A DNA stretch of 63,147 nucleotides from Streptomyces ipomoeae 91-03 (lineage in GTDB: Bacteria; Actinomycetota; Actinomycetes; Streptomycetales; Streptomycetaceae). The stretch is from positions 1-63,147 of the forward strand of contig NZ_AEJC01000432.1 in assembly GCF_000317595.1 (NCBI RefSeq). Direction: 5' to 3'. The position numbers were made by a program, and so were the translations under genes. Under the pieces are notes generated by a model. That model searched no databases. It was not told the origin of the DNA and was given only the letters and a program-made list of their open reading frames with translations. This document shows, in pieces, positions 27,457-36,037 of this stretch; position 1 is the first letter of the stretch; the number at the start of each line of letters is the position of its first letter.

Positions 27457-29961
27457 CTACACCGCCCTCACCTTCAAAGCTCGGCCCAGATCATCCAGTT
27501 GGTCCACCAGCTTGCGGCGCAGGGCCGGAATCGGGTCGGCCTCGGTCAGGCAGCGCTCACCCAGGCTCAGCGTCTCCCCATCCACGGCATACACCGGGAA
27601 CGCCCAACGTCCGGCCGCCTCCGCGATGGCCGGGCCCCGCCTCGCGGCCAGCGACACCGCGTCCGCCCAGTAGCGCTCGACGTACTCCCCGAGGATGTCC
27701 GACTGTTCCGGCTGCCAGAAGCCCTGGGCGGTGGCGGTGAAGAGGTAGTTGGAGAGGTGGTCGGAGGTGAACATCTCCTCCCAGGTCTTGCGCTTGCTCT
27801 CCGGGTCGGGCAGGGCGGCCCGGCAGCGGGCGGCGCCCTCCTGTCCGGTGGCGCTCGGGTCCCGCTCCAGCTCTTCGGCGATCGCGGCGGCGTCCACCGC
27901 GCCGAGGACGGCGAGACGGCCGAGGACGCGCCAGCGCAGCTCGGGGTCGAGCTCGGGGCCGCCCGGCACCGTGCCTTCGGCGAGCCAGGCGGCGATGGTC
28001 TCGGGGTGCGCGGCGACGTCGATGTAGTGGCGTACGGCGGTCAGGCGCAGGCCGGGGTTGTCGCCGTCCTCGGTGCGGCGGATGAGGTCGCGGCACAGGG
28101 CGGTGAGGGTGCTCAGGCCCGCGGGGCGCTGTTCGGGGGTGAGGAAGCGGTCGGCGACCTGGGTGGCGACGAAGGACAGGACGCCTTGGACGATGGCGAG
28201 GTCGGTCTCGCGCGGGAGGTGGGTACGGGCGGCGTCCAGGTAGGCGGTGGGCGGGAGTTCGCCGTCGCGTACGGCGTCGCGGAGGGCGTTCCAGACGACG
28301 GCGCGGGTGAGCGGGTCGGGGAGGCCGGAGAGGCTGCCCGTGACGGTGGCGAAGGAGTCGGGGTCGAAGCGGATCTTGGCGTAGGTGAGGTCGCCGTCGT
28401 TGAGGAGGAGCAGCGCGGGGCGTTTGCCGATGGGCTGTTCGGTGCTCTGGGGGATGTCGAGTGCGAGGCTGCCGCGGCGGGTGAGGTGGCCCTGGTCGTC
28501 GGCGAGGTCCTGGTCGTAGAGGCCGACGGTGATGTGGTGGGGGCGGCTGCCGATGTGGTCGACGGTGAGGGTGTAGGTGCCGTCGGTGCCGCGGGTGATC
28601 TTGGGGGTGAGGGTGTCGACGCCGGTGGTGCGCAGCCAGGCGTCGGCCCAGGCGTGGACGTCGCGTTCGGTGGCGCCGGCGAGGTTGTCGATGAAGTCGG
28701 CGAGGGTGGCGTTGCCGAAGCGGTGGCGGGTGAAGTGGGTGTTGATGCCGGCGAGGAAGTCCTTCTCGCCGAGCCAGGCGACGAGTTGGCGCAGTGCGGA
28801 GGCGCCCTTGGCGTAGGAGATGCCGTCGAAGTTGAGGAGGGCGGCGGCGGTGTCGTCGACGGCCTCGGGGGCGACGGGGTGGGTGGAGGGGCGCTGGTCG
28901 GCGTCGTAGCCCCAGGCCTTGCGGGCGATGCCGAAGTCGACCCAGGTGTCGACGAAGCGGGTGGCTTCGGTGAGGGTCTGGTAGCCCATGTACTCGGCGA
29001 AGGACTCGTTCAGCCAGATGTCGTCCCACCATTTGAGGGTGACGAGGTCGCCGAACCACATGTGGGCCATCTCGTGGGCGATGACCATGGCGCGGGTCTG
29101 GCGTTCGGTGTCGGTGACGGCGGAGCGGTAGACGAACTCGTCGCGGAAGGTGACGAGTCCGGGGTTCTCCATGGCGCCCGCGTTGAACTCGGGGACGAAG
29201 GCCTGGTCGTAGGAGTCGAAGGGGTACGGCTCCTCGAACTTCTCGTGGTAGCGGTCGAAGCAGGCGCGGGTGACGTCGAGGATCTCGTCGGCGTCTGTGT
29301 CGAGGTAGGGGGCGAGGGAGCGGCGGCAGTGGATGCCGAAGGGCAGGCCGCGGTGTTCGGTGCGCACGGAGTGCCAGGGGCCGGCGGCGACGGCGACGAG
29401 GTAGGTGGAGATCGGCGGAGTGGTGGCGGCGCGCCAACTGCCGCCGTCCTGCTGCTCGGTGATGCCGTTGGCGAGGACGGTCCAGCCTTGTGGGGCGGTC
29501 ACGGTGAGGTCGAAGACGGCCTTGAGGTCGGGCTGGTCGAAGGCGGCGAAGACGCGTTGGACGTCTTCCATGAAGAGCTGGGTGTAGACGTAGGTCTCGC
29601 CGTCGGTGGGGTCGGTGAAGCGGTGCATGCCCTCGCCGGTGCGGGAGTAGCGCATGGCGGCGTCGACGCGCAGTTCGTGCTCGCCCGGGGTGAGGCCCTT
29701 GAGGGGCAGCCGGTTGCCGTCGAGGGTTTCCGGGTCGAGGGGTTGTCCGTCGAGGGTGACGGAGCGCAGTTCGGCGGGCTTGAGCTCGACGAAGGTGTCC
29801 GCGGCCTTTTTCTTCCCCCGCACGGTGAAGCGGATGGCGGTGCGGGAGTCGAAGGTCTCGTCGCCACGCGTGAGGTCGAGTGCGATCTCGTAGTGGTGGA
29901 CGTCGAGGAGCTTGGCACGGGTCTGCGCTTCGTCGCGCGTCAGTACGGACATGGGGGACAT
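27457..29961 (-). CDS. pepN: aminopeptidase N (M1 family)
   Basis: 834 aa from the ATG at 29961 (weak AGG upstream); an ATG three codons later is an equally possible start. M1 architecture: beta-saddle domain to ~200, catalytic domain with GAMEN exopeptidase motif (262-266), HEMAHMWFG zinc site (296-300) with third ligand E319 in NESFAEY, the tyrosine in GISYAKGASAL, then the C-terminal ERAP1-like helical domain. Cytoplasmic zinc enzyme that removes N-terminal residues from peptides during protein turnover. Streptomyces usually carry more than one pepN; paralogue identity is not decided here. Confidence 0.95.
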   Translation of the reverse strand: MSPMSVLTRDEAQTRAKLLDVHHYEIALDLTRGDETFDSRTAIRFTVRGKKKAADTFVELKPAELRSVTLDGQPLDPETLDGNRLPLKGLTPGEHELRVDAAMRYSRTGEGMHRFTDPTDGETYVYTQLFMEDVQRVFAAFDQPDLKAVFDLTVTAPQGWTVLANGITEQQDGGSWRAATTPPISTYLVAVAAGPWHSVRTEHRGLPFGIHCRRSLAPYLDTDADEILDVTRACFDRYHEKFEEPYPFDSYDQAFVPEFNAGAMENPGLVTFRDEFVYRSAVTDTERQTRAMVIAHEMAHMWFGDLVTLKWWDDIWLNESFAEYMGYQTLTEATRFVDTWVDFGIARKAWGYDADQRPSTHPVAPEAVDDTAAALLNFDGISYAKGASALRQLVAWLGEKDFLAGINTHFTRHRFGNATLADFIDNLAGATERDVHAWADAWLRTTGVDTLTPKITRGTDGTYTLTVDHIGSRPHHITVGLYDQDLADDQGHLTRRGSLALDIPQSTEQPIGKRPALLLLNDGDLTYAKIRFDPDSFATVTGSLSGLPDPLTRAVVWNALRDAVRDGELPPTAYLDAARTHLPRETDLAIVQGVLSFVATQVADRFLTPEQRPAGLSTLTALCRDLIRRTEDGDNPGLRLTAVRHYIDVAAHPETIAAWLAEGTVPGGPELDPELRWRVLGRLAVLGAVDAAAIAEELERDPSATGQEGAARCRAALPDPESKRKTWEEMFTSDHLSNYLFTATAQGFWQPEQSDILGEYVERYWADAVSLAARRGPAIAEAAGRWAFPVYAVDGETLSLGERCLTEADPIPALRRKLVDQLDDLGRALKVRAV

Positions 29962-30052
29962 GCTGCCTGATGCCCTTGACGCGGGACAGGGGCGGGCCGG
30001 GTACGCCACCTATGTCCGGTCGTATGCGCCGTACGCCCGGTCGTATGCGGGC

Positions 30053-30679
30053 CTATGCCCGGTCGTTCACGCCGTCCCGCTGGGCGGGTACGCAATGTTC
30101 TTCGGGGTGGGTGATGGGTTCCTGTTGCTGATGGTCGGCATGGTGCTGTTGCTGATGGTGGGCATGGTGCTGTTGCTGGTGGGGTGCGTGGTCCTCGTGT
30201 GCTTCGCTCGCTGTGGCGGCGTCGGTCTCGTTGTGCTCCTCGTGGTTCTTGAGGCGCGCGCGGAGGGTGTGGATCTCGCGTTCCAGCGCGTGGGCGCGTT
30301 CGTGGGCGTCGTAGAGGTAGCGGACCTTGATCCGCAGGGCCAAGGGGTCGATGGGTTTCATGACGAGGTCGGCGACACCGAGGCGGAAGGCGGTGGAGGT
30401 GAGTTCGGCGTCGGGGCCGAAGCCGGTGAGCAGGATGACGGGGATGTGCTGGGTCTGCTCCACGCCCCGCATGTAGCGGACGACGTCGAGTCCGCTGACG
30501 CCGGGCATGCGTACGTCCAAAAGGAGCAGGCCGACCGGGCCGCGCAGGACTTCCTTGAGGGCCGCGTCGCCGTTGGTGGCGTGTGTCAGGCGGTAGCCCA
30601 GTGGGGCCAGGGCGCTCTCGAGGGCGTACACCGTGTCCTCATGGTCGTCGACGATGAGGATCTTGGCTTGCGGCGGCAT
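30053..30679 (-). CDS. receiver-domain response regulator with coiled coil and His/Gln-rich tail
   Basis: 208 aa from the ATG at 30679 (GAGGGGAC upstream). Receiver domain residues 1-122 with DD at 11-12, phospho-acceptor D55 (LLLDVRMPG), the Thr in LLTGFG and K108 in VMKPID: a complete site. A coiled coil (~125-147) replaces any DNA-binding output domain, followed by a polar tail with HQQQHHAH/HQQQHHAD/HQQQ (167-186) and a single Cys. So it acts by protein contact or, possibly, senses metal through the His cluster (inference). No kinase gene is adjacent. It may also be a receiver-only adaptor like those in Streptomyces developmental networks. Confidence 0.85.
   Translation of the reverse strand: MPPQAKILIVDDHEDTVYALESALAPLGYRLTHATNGDAALKEVLRGPVGLLLLDVRMPGVSGLDVVRYMRGVEQTQHIPVILLTGFGPDAELTSTAFRLGVADLVMKPIDPLALRIKVRYLYDAHERAHALEREIHTLRARLKNHEEHNETDAATASEAHEDHAPHQQQHHAHHQQQHHADHQQQEPITHPEEHCVPAQRDGVNDRA
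30122..30181 (-). repeat. 24-bp coding repeat giving the His/Gln tail
   Basis: Two and a half copies of a 24-bp unit encoding HQQQHHA(H/D), at the C-terminal tail of the response regulator. Confidence 0.9.
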
Positions 30680-30840
30680 GGCAGATGTCCCCTCGCTCGG
30701 CCCGTCGGACCACGTCCGGCGCCTGGACCCGAGTCCCTCACTGAAGGTAGTTGATTCTTGACGAAGAGTGCCCGCGCAGGATGCCTGCTGGAGGCAGCCG
30801 TGTCACTCCCCCTGTGCCCACGGCTGTGCCTGCGTGTTCC

Positions 30841-30900
30841 TACGCCGTGCGGTCGTACGTCGTGCGTTTGTACGCCGCGCGTTCGTACACCGTGCGGTCG
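30841..30900. repeat. 15-bp tandem repeat, four units
   Basis: Units TACGCCGTGCGGTCG, TACGTCGTGCGTTTG, TACGCCGCGCGTTCG and TACACCGTGCGGTCG lie back to back between the response regulator and chorismate mutase. Degenerate forms continue to about 30970. The 295-bp gap shows no other feature. Confidence 0.85.
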
Positions 30901-30974
30901 TGTTCTGTGCTGCTCTCTGTTTTTGCGGTGCGGTGCCGTCTTCGTGTGGTGCTGTGCCGTGCGTGTCGTGTCGT

Positions 30975-31355
30975 TCAGTGGCTCGTCCGCGATGCGTTCG
31001 TGGTGCCGTTCTGTGCGTCGTCCGCGATGCGTTCGTGGTGCCGGATGACCTCGGCGATGATGAAGTTGAGCAGCTTCTCCGCGAACGCCGGGTCCAGCTT
31101 GGCACTTTCGGCGAGTCCGCGCAGCCGGTTGATCTGCTGTGCCTCGCGGGCCGGGTCGGCGGCGGGCAGGTGGTGCTCGGCCTTGAGGTGGCCGACGCGC
31201 TGGGTGCACTTGAAGCGCTCGGCGAGCATGTGGACGACGGCCGCGTCGATGTTGTCGATGCTGTCCCGCAGCCGGGCGAGCTCCGCCCGCACGTCCGCGT
31301 CGATCTCGCCGGCCGCGGGCCTGCTGTTCGCCTCGTTGGTGTTGCTGGTGGTCAT
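30975..31355 (-). CDS. AroQ-type chorismate mutase
   Basis: 126 aa from the ATG at 31355 (AGGGTGACG upstream). A single all-helical AroQ domain, ~20-110: ELARLRDSIDNIDAAVVHMLAERFK, the Lys in VGHLKAEH, DPAREAQQINRLRGLAE and LLNFIIAEVIRHHERI. Converts chorismate to prephenate for Phe/Tyr synthesis, as a dimer in the cytoplasm. The last ~12 residues (TTNASRTSH region) are altered by a 35-bp tandem duplication in the DNA, beyond the catalytic helices. Divergent from the HEXXH gene across 153 bp. Confidence 0.9.
   Translation of the reverse strand: MTTSNTNEANSRPAAGEIDADVRAELARLRDSIDNIDAAVVHMLAERFKCTQRVGHLKAEHHLPAADPAREAQQINRLRGLAESAKLDPAFAEKLLNFIIAEVIRHHERIADDAQNGTTNASRTSH
30983..31043. repeat. 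26-bp direct repeat in the chorismate mutase 3' end
   Basis: An identical 26-nt sequence (TCGTCCGCGATGCGTTCGTG plus six more bases) at 30983-31008 and 31018-31043. The 35-bp offset shifts the reading frame of the second-read copy. Confidence 0.92.
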
Positions 31356-31508
31356 GGTCGTCACCCTACGGGGAGGTGGGCGGCCGATCATCGTGCGGAG
31401 CCGTCATTCGGACACCGGTTGGGCTCCGTCGCCGGTATCCGTCCGTACGCCGGTATCCGTGCGCATCGGCTTAGAGTGGAACATATCGGCGTCTTTGGGG
31501 GTGCGGAC

Positions 31509-32435
31509 GTGGCGAACGGCGGACCTGTCGAGCATGGCTACCCGCACCTGGAGACCGTGCGGGCGTCGATCACCGCGCTGTACAAGCGGCTCTCGTACGA
31601 CACGATCCGGACCTTCGACACCAGCGTGGCCCCCGTCGACGTGGCGTTCTGCGACACGGACGATCTTTATCTCGGCACCCAGCGGGTGGCCCGTGAGCTG
31701 GTGCGGCACTATCGGCTGCCGAACGCGCGGATGATCGTCGGGTTCCGTGGGATGACCCATGCGGCAAACGTCGAACTGGCCGCCGGCCCCGAGTACTTCG
31801 TCGAGCTCAACGATCGCTTCCGTACCCACCGCCGGGACATCGGTGCGGCCCTCTCGCACGAGGTGATGCACGTCTATCTGCACCGCCTGGGACTGTCCTT
31901 TCCCGGGACCCGCGAGAACGAGATCCTCACGGACACGGCGGCGACGTATCTGGGGGCGGGGTGGCTGCTCCTCGACGCGTACCGGGAGGACGGCACGTCG
32001 TCGCAGAAGCTGGGGTATCTGACGCCGGAGGAGTTCGGGTACGTGCTGGCCAAGCGGGCGCAGCTGTTCGGGGAGGATCCCTCGGTGTGGTTCACGAGTC
32101 CGCAGGCGTATTCCGCGTACACGGAGGGCCGTGCCCGGGCTCGCCGGGATGAGCAGCAGCCGCCGCTGTCCGGGGCGGGGTGGGCTGGGCGGCGACGGTA
32201 TGCGCGGGATCGGCGCCATGCGCAGGACCTGCGGTCGGCTCGGCCGCGCGTGGGGGCGCAGGCCGGGGGTGGGAGGCAGGCGGGGGTGGTGTATGCGTTC
32301 ACGCCTGATGGGCGGGGGCCGCTGCGGGTGTCGTTTCCTTGTCCGACCTGCCACCAGCGGATTCGGGTACCGGTTCGGGGGCGGGTGCGGGCTCGGTGTG
32401 GGTTGTGCCGGACGGTTTTGGAGTGTGACACGTAG
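31509..32435 (+). CDS. HEXXH metallopeptidase-like protein with C-terminal zinc ribbon
   Basis: 308 aa from the GTG at 31509 (GGGGG 8 bases upstream). The middle contains SHEVMHVYLHRLGL with zinc ligands H117 and H121 and catalytic E118; E138 in ENEILTD is a candidate third ligand (gluzincin-like). The last 31 residues form a zinc ribbon with Cys pairs C278/C281 and C297/C300 plus C306. Between them is a basic, probably flexible segment. No signal peptide. I do not recognise a named family; related proteins are annotated hypothetical. The two zinc sites suggest a cytoplasmic peptidase with a nucleic-acid or protein-binding ribbon. Plausible, not shown. Confidence 0.75.
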   Translation: MANGGPVEHGYPHLETVRASITALYKRLSYDTIRTFDTSVAPVDVAFCDTDDLYLGTQRVARELVRHYRLPNARMIVGFRGMTHAANVELAAGPEYFVELNDRFRTHRRDIGAALSHEVMHVYLHRLGLSFPGTRENEILTDTAATYLGAGWLLLDAYREDGTSSQKLGYLTPEEFGYVLAKRAQLFGEDPSVWFTSPQAYSAYTEGRARARRDEQQPPLSGAGWAGRRRYARDRRHAQDLRSARPRVGAQAGGGRQAGVVYAFTPDGRGPLRVSFPCPTCHQRIRVPVRGRVRARCGLCRTVLECDT

Positions 32436-32488
32436 GGGGTGGGGGTGTGGTTGGGGTACCGCCACAGCCCAGTCCTGTTCGCCGTCCC

Positions 32489-33403
32489 TCACTCCGCCCC
32501 GTACACCGGACCGGGTCGCTGTGCCTGGGCCAGTAGTTTCAGGGTGGCCTCGCCTGCCTCCGTGGGGGTCCAGCGGGTGGGCTTGGTTGTGGTGGGGCCC
32601 TGGTGCCAGCCCTGCATGACGGTGATGCGGCCGGCTTCCGCTTCGAAGACTCGGCCGGTTACTCCCGCACCGGCGGCCGAGCCGAGCCAGACGACCAGCG
32701 GGGAGACGTTCTCCGGGGCCATCGCGTCGAAGCCGTCTGCGGGCGCGGCCATCGTTTCGGCGAAGACGTGCTCGGTCATGCGGGTGCGGGCCGCGGGGGC
32801 GATCGCGTTGACCTGGATGCCGTAGCGCTGGAGTTCGGCCGCCGCGACAAGGGTGAGGGCCACGATGCCTGCCTTGGCCGCGCTGTAGTTGGCCTGTCCG
32901 ACCGAGCCGAGCAGGCCGGCTCCGCTGCTGGTGTTGACGACCCGGGCCGTGGGCACGCGTCCTGCCTTCGCCTCCGCCCGCCAGTGGGCCGCGGCGTGCT
33001 TCAGGGGGAGGAAGTGGCCCTTCAGGTGGACGCGGACGACGGCGTCCCAGTCGTCCTCGTCGAGGTTGACGAGCATGCGGTCGCGGAGGAAGCCGGCGTT
33101 GTTGACCAAGGTGTCGAGACGGTCGTATGTCTCCAGCGCGGTGTGGATGAGGGAGGCGGCGCCCTCGGTCGTCGCCACGTCGCCGCCGTGGGCGACCGCC
33201 GAACCTCCCGCCGCGCGGATCTCCTCCACCACCTGGACTGCCGGGCTCTCGGGGTCCGGCGTGCCGTCCAGTCCTACGCCGAGGTCGTTGACGACGACTC
33301 GGGCGCCCTCGGCGGCGTACGCGAGAGCATGCGCCCGCCCCAGTCCGCGCCCCGCGCCCGTAACCACCACAACGCGCCCCTCACAGAGTCGCTGCACACT
33401 CAC
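32489..33403 (-). CDS. short-chain dehydrogenase (Rv3548c-like)
   Basis: 304 aa. The GTG at 33403 overlaps the preceding stop (GTGA), with GGAGA upstream. Rossmann motif TGAGRGLGRAHALA, NNAG at ~104, catalytic SSG...YSAAKAG and the long C-terminal extension typical of the multifunctional-enzyme-type SDRs. Length and N-terminal sequence match what I recall of M. tuberculosis Rv3548c. Gene order repeats that locus: Rv3548c, Rv3549c, then divergent echA20-ipdABC. Predicted to oxidise or reduce a hydroxy/keto-acyl-CoA in C/D-ring steroid breakdown; the exact step is not established. Confidence 0.88.
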   Translation of the reverse strand: MSVQRLCEGRVVVVTGAGRGLGRAHALAYAAEGARVVVNDLGVGLDGTPDPESPAVQVVEEIRAAGGSAVAHGGDVATTEGAASLIHTALETYDRLDTLVNNAGFLRDRMLVNLDEDDWDAVVRVHLKGHFLPLKHAAAHWRAEAKAGRVPTARVVNTSSGAGLLGSVGQANYSAAKAGIVALTLVAAAELQRYGIQVNAIAPAARTRMTEHVFAETMAAPADGFDAMAPENVSPLVVWLGSAAGAGVTGRVFEAEAGRITVMQGWHQGPTTTKPTRWTPTEAGEATLKLLAQAQRPGPVYGAE

Positions 33404-34299
33404 GCGGGTTCTCCTTTCTCCTCGTCTTTCTCTTGGTTCTCACCGGCCTCTTGGTTCTCACCGGCCGCCCTGTTGACCGTCGCCTGGTCGAGAAACGCCG
33501 GTCGTTCACCGCCGCCGTGGACGAGCAGGGACGCTCCGGTGATGTACGCCGCCGCGTCGGAGGCCAGGAAGAGGGCTGCGGCGGCCACGTCGGAGGGGGT
33601 GGCGAGGCGGCCCAGAGGGACTGTGCGGGCCACGGCGGCGATGCCGGTGTCGTCGCCGTAGTGGAGGTGGGCGCGTTCGGTGTGGACCATGCCGAGGATC
33701 AGGGTGTTGACGCGGATCTCGGGGGCCCATTCGACGGCCATGGAGCGGGCCAGGTGGGCGAGCCCTGCCTTGGCCGCGCCGTAGGCCGCCGAGCCGGGCG
33801 AGGGGCGGCTGCCGCTGACGCTGCCGATCATCACGATGGAGCCTCTGGTCCGCCGTAAGTGCTCGTGGGCGGCGAGGGAGACGGTCAGGGGGGCGATGAG
33901 GTTGAGCTCGATGACTCGGGCATGACGACAGGCTTCGACCCCGAACCCACCGCTACGGCCGGCCGCTCCCACCCCGACCTCGGCACCCCGCCCAGCCACC
34001 TCTTCCCCGTCTCCGGCACCCACCTCGGCCGCCCCCGCCCCGCCCAGCAACCGATACGGCGTACCGCCCACGTTGTTGACCAGGACGTCAAGGCGAGGCA
34101 AGCCCTCGAAGAGACTCTGCACGGCCTCGGGGTCACGCACGTCGACCGGGACGAACTCCGCCCCCTTCAGCGGCACTTCAGGGGGCTTCCGGGCGCAGAT
34201 CACCACCTCGGCGCCCGCTTCGGCGAAGGCTTGGGCGATGCCGGCGCCGATGCCGCGCGTGCCGCCGGTGACGACGGCGAGCTTCCCGTTGAGCTCCAT
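33400..34299 (-). CDS. short-chain dehydrogenase (Rv3549c-like) with Gly/Ala-rich insert
   Basis: 299 aa, about 40 longer than related SDRs. TGGTRGIGAGIA cofactor motif, NNVGGTP, then an insert at residues ~84-125 rich in Gly, Ala, Val and Glu with no predicted fold, and after it the normal core resumes (ARVIELNLIAPL) with S...YGAAKAG catalytic residues. The C-terminus has a small tandem repeat (AGENQE twice) and an acidic/basic tail. First gene of the leftward SDR pair; its start is 67 bp from the divergent echA20, with a TetR-type palindrome between them. Confidence 0.85.
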   Translation of the reverse strand: MELNGKLAVVTGGTRGIGAGIAQAFAEAGAEVVICARKPPEVPLKGAEFVPVDVRDPEAVQSLFEGLPRLDVLVNNVGGTPYRLLGGAGAAEVGAGDGEEVAGRGAEVGVGAAGRSGGFGVEACRHARVIELNLIAPLTVSLAAHEHLRRTRGSIVMIGSVSGSRPSPGSAAYGAAKAGLAHLARSMAVEWAPEIRVNTLILGMVHTERAHLHYGDDTGIAAVARTVPLGRLATPSDVAAAALFLASDAAAYITGASLLVHGGGERPAFLDQATVNRAAGENQEAGENQEKDEEKGEPA

Positions 34300-34327
34300 C
34301 CGCTGCTACCTTCCACCCAAGAGGCGT

Positions 34328-34345
34328 ACCTAACAAACGTTAGGT
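34328..34345. promoter_or_regulatory. TetR-type operator between the SDR pair and echA20
   Basis: ACCTAACAAACGTTAGGT: perfect 7-bp arms around AAAC, in the 66-bp divergent promoter region. It shares the CTAACAA half-site with the three palindromes at 40728-40787, indicating a common regulator, most simply the TetR protein at 39222-39878. Confidence 0.75.
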
Positions 34346-34365
34346 GGAAGGTAGCTGATGCTCCC

Positions 34366-35136
34366 ATGGGTGTCTCCACCTCGTCCCCCGAAAAGGGGAT
34401 TTCCGTTGTCACGGTGGACTTCCCGCCGGTGAACGCGTTGCCGGTGCGCGGCTGGTTCGAGCTGGCCGAGGCGGTGCGCGGCGCGGGGCGTGATCCGTCG
34501 GTGGGGTGTGTGGTGCTGACGGCGGAGGGGCGCGGCTTCAACGCCGGGGTGGACATCAAGGAGATCCAGACGGCCGGGCGGAGCGCGCTGCTCGGCGCCA
34601 ACCACTGCTGTGCGGAGGCGTTCGCCGCGGTGTACGAGTGCGAGGTGCCGGTCGTCGCCGCCGTGCAGGGGTTCTGTCTGGGCGGCGGGATCGGACTGGT
34701 GGGCAACGCGGACGCGATCGTGGCGAGCGACGACGCCACGTTCGGACTGCCGGAACTGGACCGTGGCGCACTCGGCGCGGCGACGCATCTGGCCCGGCTG
34801 GTGCCCCAGCATCTGATGCGCGCCCTCTACTACACCTCGCGCACGGCCACCGCGGCCGAACTGCGGGCGCATGGCTCGGTGTGGCGGGTCGTACCGCGTG
34901 CCGGACTGCGCGAGGCGGCCATGGAGTTGGCGCGGGAGATCGCCGCGAAGGACGGACGGCTGATCCGGCTGGCCAAGGCCGCGATCAACGGCATCGACCC
35001 CGTCGACGTCCGCCACAGCTACCGCTTCGAACAGGGCTTCACCTTCGAGGCGAACCTCAGCGGAGTCGCCGACGAACTCCGCGACACCTTCGGCACGGGC
35101 GGCAAGACCGGTAACGACAGGGGCGAGGGGGCGTAG
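34366..35136 (+). CDS. echA20: enoyl-CoA hydratase/isomerase family ring hydrolase (EchA20-like)
   Basis: 256 aa from the ATG at 34366. Crotonase fold with the oxyanion-hole segments GRGFNAGVDIKEIQ and VQGFCLGGGIGLV, and LPELDRGALGAATHL in place of the usual hydratase Glu pair. In mycobacteria EchA20 opens the last steroid ring (HIEC-CoA hydrolysis); assignment here rests on family plus gene order (followed by ipdA, ipdB, ipdC). First gene of the rightward four-gene unit. A TetR-type operator overlaps its promoter region. Confidence 0.82.
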   Translation: MGVSTSSPEKGISVVTVDFPPVNALPVRGWFELAEAVRGAGRDPSVGCVVLTAEGRGFNAGVDIKEIQTAGRSALLGANHCCAEAFAAVYECEVPVVAAVQGFCLGGGIGLVGNADAIVASDDATFGLPELDRGALGAATHLARLVPQHLMRALYYTSRTATAAELRAHGSVWRVVPRAGLREAAMELAREIAAKDGRLIRLAKAAINGIDPVDVRHSYRFEQGFTFEANLSGVADELRDTFGTGGKTGNDRGEGA

Positions 35137-35185
35137 ATGGTCGGGACGGCCGGGAAGATCGGGAAGATCGGGAACAGGGGGCGCG

Positions 35186-36037
35186 GTGAGTGACAAGACG
35201 ATGTCCGCCGACGAGGCCGTCTCGCGGCTGGCGAGCGGGATGACCCTCGGCATCGGCGGCTGGGGCTCGCGCCGTAAACCCATGGCCCTGGTGCGAGCAC
35301 TGCTCCGTACCGGGATCACCGATCTCACCGTCGTCTCGTACGGCGGCCCGGACATCGGCATGCTGGCCGCCGCCGGGCGCATCCGGAAACTGGTCGCCGC
35401 CTTCGCCACCCTCGACTCCATCCCCCTCGAACCGCACTTCCGCGCGGCACGCGAGCGCGGCGCCTTCGAACTGATGGAGGTCGACGAGGCGATGTTCATG
35501 TGGGGGCTGCACGCGGCGGCCAACCGGCTGTCCTTCATGCCGGTACGCGCCGGGATCGGTTCGGACGTCCTGCGCGTCAACCCCGGTCTGCGCACCGTCA
35601 CCTCCCCGTACGACGACGGGGAGACCTACGTCGCCATGCCCGCCCTGCGCCTGGACGCGGCGTTCGTGCACGTCAACCGCGCCGACCGGCTCGGCAACGG
35701 CCAGTATCTGGGCCCGGACCCGTACTTCGACGACCTCTTCTGCGAGGCGGCCGACACGGCGTACGTCTCCTGCGAACGGGTGGTGGACACGGCCGAGTTG
35801 ACGAAGGAGGGCCCGCCCCAGTCGCTGCTCATCAAGCGCCACACGGTCACGGGCGTGATCGAGGCACCGAACGGCGCGCACTTCACCTCCTGCGCCCCCG
35901 ACCACCCCCGCGACGAGGCCTTCCAGAAGCACTACGCCACCACTCCCTGGGCGGAGTTCTCGGAACGGTTCCTGGCAGACGACGAACACGCCTACCAGGC
36001 GGCCGTGCAGACCTGGCACAAGGAGCGCTCCTCATGA
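35186..36037 (+). CDS. ipdA: IpdA-like CoA-transferase-fold subunit, alpha
   Basis: 283 aa from the GTG at 35186 (AGGGGGC upstream). CoA-transferase family I alpha fold: SRLASGMTLGIGGWGSRRKP, VVSYGGPDIGMLAAAG, then FELMEVDEAMF with E98 and E101, one of which likely equals the catalytic Glu described for mycobacterial IpdA. IpdAB is not a transferase but a hydrolase that opens the cyclic beta-keto-CoA (COCHEA-CoA) in steroid C/D-ring breakdown. It overlaps ipdB by ATGA, as expected for obligate partners. Confidence 0.85.
   Translation: MSDKTMSADEAVSRLASGMTLGIGGWGSRRKPMALVRALLRTGITDLTVVSYGGPDIGMLAAAGRIRKLVAAFATLDSIPLEPHFRAARERGAFELMEVDEAMFMWGLHAAANRLSFMPVRAGIGSDVLRVNPGLRTVTSPYDDGETYVAMPALRLDAAFVHVNRADRLGNGQYLGPDPYFDDLFCEAADTAYVSCERVVDTAELTKEGPPQSLLIKRHTVTGVIEAPNGAHFTSCAPDHPRDEAFQKHYATTPWAEFSERFLADDEHAYQAAVQTWHKERSS

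Noticed and set aside
30751..31734. Plus-strand ORFs across chorismate mutase
   Set aside because: They run through the 15-bp repeats and antisense to a clear AroQ domain; the reading is repetitive.
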